Assembly: GCA_002329575.1 (NCBI GenBank)
Contig: DCTK01000044.1
Span: 1-6,294 of the forward strand
Direction of reading: 5' to 3'
DNA from: Sutterella sp. UBA1442
Lineage (GTDB): Bacteria; Pseudomonadota; Gammaproteobacteria; Burkholderiales; Burkholderiaceae_F
Length of the DNA: 6,294 nucleotides
In this document: positions 5,702 to 6,294 of the stretch, piece after piece
How positions within the stretch are numbered: position 1 is the stretch's first letter
Layout of the letters: the number at the start of each line of letters is the position of its first letter
Program-made: the position numbers and the translations under genes
The notes under the pieces: generated by a model
What the model was told of the DNA's origin: nothing
The model's input: only the letters and a program-made list of their open reading frames with translations
Database searches by the model: none

Positions 5702-5721
5702 AACACTTTCAGAAAAGTGTT
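5702..5721. repeat. Perfect 8-bp inverted repeat
   Basis: AACACTTT (5702-5709) and AAAGTGTT (5714-5721) are exact reverse complements with a four-base CAGA loop. It lies between the terminator at 5651-5682 and the lepA promoter. It could be a protein-binding dyad or a weak hairpin; no function is assigned. Confidence 0.5.
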
Positions 5722-5728
5722 TGTTAAC

Positions 5729-5754
5729 GCTTGAAAAATTCAGTTTTTTCAAGC
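5729..5754. repeat. Perfect 10-bp inverted repeat just upstream of the lepA promoter
   Basis: GCTTGAAAAA (5729-5738) and TTTTTCAAGC (5745-5754) are exact reverse complements separated by 6 bp. If transcription starts near 5788, the repeat covers about -59 to -34, where an UP element or activator would bind. Its A-tract and T-tract are centred about one helical turn apart, which could bend DNA. An operator is an equally good reading. Confidence 0.55.
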
Positions 5755-5772
5755 ATTTTCAGTAGGTCGGCA

Positions 5773-5781
5773 TGATACAAT
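5773..5781 (+). promoter_or_regulatory. Extended -10 promoter for lepA
   Basis: TGATACAAT contains TACAAT (5776-5781) with the TGn extension. There is no convincing -35 hexamer at 16-18 bp, where the sequence is GCATTT or similar. The AT-rich inverted repeat upstream may compensate. The expected start near 5788 gives a leader of about 90 nt that begins almost exactly at the hairpin at 5790. Confidence 0.55.
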
Positions 5782-5789
5782 GACTAGCG

Positions 5790-5856
5790 TTTCGGAATAA
5801 AGGGAAAGGCAGTTATTTCAGCAGCCGGTTTTCCCATTGCTCCGAAAGAATTTTTT
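5790..5856 (+). promoter_or_regulatory. Long leader hairpin with T-run in the lepA 5' UTR (possible attenuator)
   Basis: TTTCGGA (5790-5796) pairs with TCCGAAA (5841-5847). TAA (5798-5800) pairs with TTG (5837-5839), GGGAAA (5802-5807) with TTTCCC (5830-5835), and GGC (5808-5810) with GCC (5824-5826). The first three helices are joined by single-base mismatches; GG at 5827-5828 bulges before the last. Six Ts follow after GAA (5851-5856). The structure is terminator-like and lies wholly inside the lepA leader. The three-base gap before the T-run makes termination efficiency uncertain. Confidence 0.6.
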
Positions 5857-5872
5857 GATGGAATTCTTTTTT
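5845..5872 (+). promoter_or_regulatory. Alternative hairpin ahead of the lepA ribosome binding site
   Basis: AAAGAATT (5845-5852) is the exact reverse complement of AATTCTTT (5862-5869), with a 9-nt loop and more Ts to 5872. It shares bases 5845-5847 with the larger hairpin and would pull two bases from its T-run, so the two folds compete. It ends just before GGGA (5873-5876), the likely lepA ribosome binding site. It is weak and AT-rich. Confidence 0.4.
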
Positions 5873-5880
5873 GGGACAAG

Positions 5881-6294
5881 ATGAATAACATTCGTAATTT
5901 CTCCATTATTGCTCACATTGACCATGGGAAATCAACACTTGCTGACCGTTTAATTCAGCGTTGCGGCGGCTTATCAGATCGAGAAATGCAAGCTCAGGTG
6001 CTCGACTCCATGGACTTGGAAAAAGAGCGTGGTATCACGATTAAGGCACAAACTGCCGCTTTGAAATACAAAGCTCAGGACGGTCAAGTCTATGAGCTCA
6101 ATCTGATTGACACTCCGGGGCACGTTGACTTCTCCTACGAAGTCTCTCGTTCTTTGTCAGCCTGTGAAGGGGCTTTGCTTGTCGTTGACGCAACTCAAGG
6201 TGTTGAAGCGCAAACGGTTGCTAACTGCTATACCGCCATTGATTTAGGGGTTGAAGTTATTCCTGTTTTAAACAAGATGGACTTAAACTCTGCC
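5881..6294 (+). CDS. lepA: Elongation factor 4 (LepA) GTPase, N-terminal part, cut by the window end
   Basis: LepA/EF4 is a ribosome-associated translational GTPase. Known roles include back-translocation in vitro and support of 30S subunit maturation. The first 138 residues of about 600 are present. The G1 P-loop AHIDHGKST is at 11-19, the switch I region with [12 protein letters not shown] at 50-61, G3 DTPGHVDF at 77-84, and G4 NKMD at 131-134. The start [16 protein letters not shown] matches the conserved LepA N terminus and excludes EF-G or TypA. GGGA (5873-5876) is a modest ribosome binding site 4 nt from the ATG. The gene has its own candidate promoter and a structured leader. LepB (signal peptidase I) would be expected downstream. 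Confidence 0.97.
   Translation, partial: MNNIRNFSIIAHIDHGKSTLADRLIQRCGGLSDREMQAQVLDSMDLEKERGITIKAQTAALKYKAQDGQVYELNLIDTPGHVDFSYEVSRSLSACEGALLVVDATQGVEAQTVANCYTAIDLGVEVIPVLNKMDLNSA

Noticed and set aside
1..6294. tRNA, rRNA, CRISPR array, insertion sequence or attachment site
   Set aside because: No cloverleaf, spaced direct repeats, transposase or flanking duplications were seen on either strand by eye.

Overview
This window looks like a chromosomal housekeeping segment from a betaproteobacterium of moderate GC content, roughly half by eye. The gene order (rpmF, then the fab genes, then lepA), the C-minus form of ribosomal protein L32, and the acyl carrier protein and LepA sequences fit Burkholderiales. 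The moderate base composition and Leu-TTG-rich codon use point to a gut-type lineage such as Sutterellaceae (Sutterella/Parasutterella). That placement is inference from recall; no database was searched.

Layout, all on the + strand. Positions 1-27 are probably the last codons of a yceD-like gene. Two candidate promoters and a perfect 9-bp inverted repeat precede rpmF (126-305). A 309-bp gene-free stretch follows, with several hairpins and a strong intrinsic terminator (463-492), in the place where plsX usually lies. Then come fabH (615-1622), fabD (1681-2616), fabG (2645-3409), acpP (3548-3784) and fabF (3890-5122). Next is a deoxycytidylate-deaminase-type gene (5205-5621). A non-coding segment dense in inverted repeats (5619-5880) then leads to the first 138 codons of lepA (5881 to the window end).

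How the genes work together. FabD loads malonate onto the phosphopantetheine arm of AcpP. FabH condenses acetyl-CoA with malonyl-ACP to start a chain. FabG reduces the 3-keto product, and FabF carries out later condensations. This is a near-complete initiation/elongation set of type II fatty acid synthesis; dehydratase and enoyl reductase are not in the window. The terminators suggest rpmF is transcribed separately from fabH onward, acpP has its own promoter, and fabF and the deaminase depend on read-through of hairpins lying just ahead of their ribosome binding sites.

I see no mobile element, CRISPR array, tRNA, rRNA or clearly new multigene system. The points most worth a second look are the absence of plsX, the dCMP-deaminase gene where many Burkholderiales carry rpoE-rseAB-mucD, the structured lepA leader that looks like an attenuator, and an extended -10 motif shared by three promoters.
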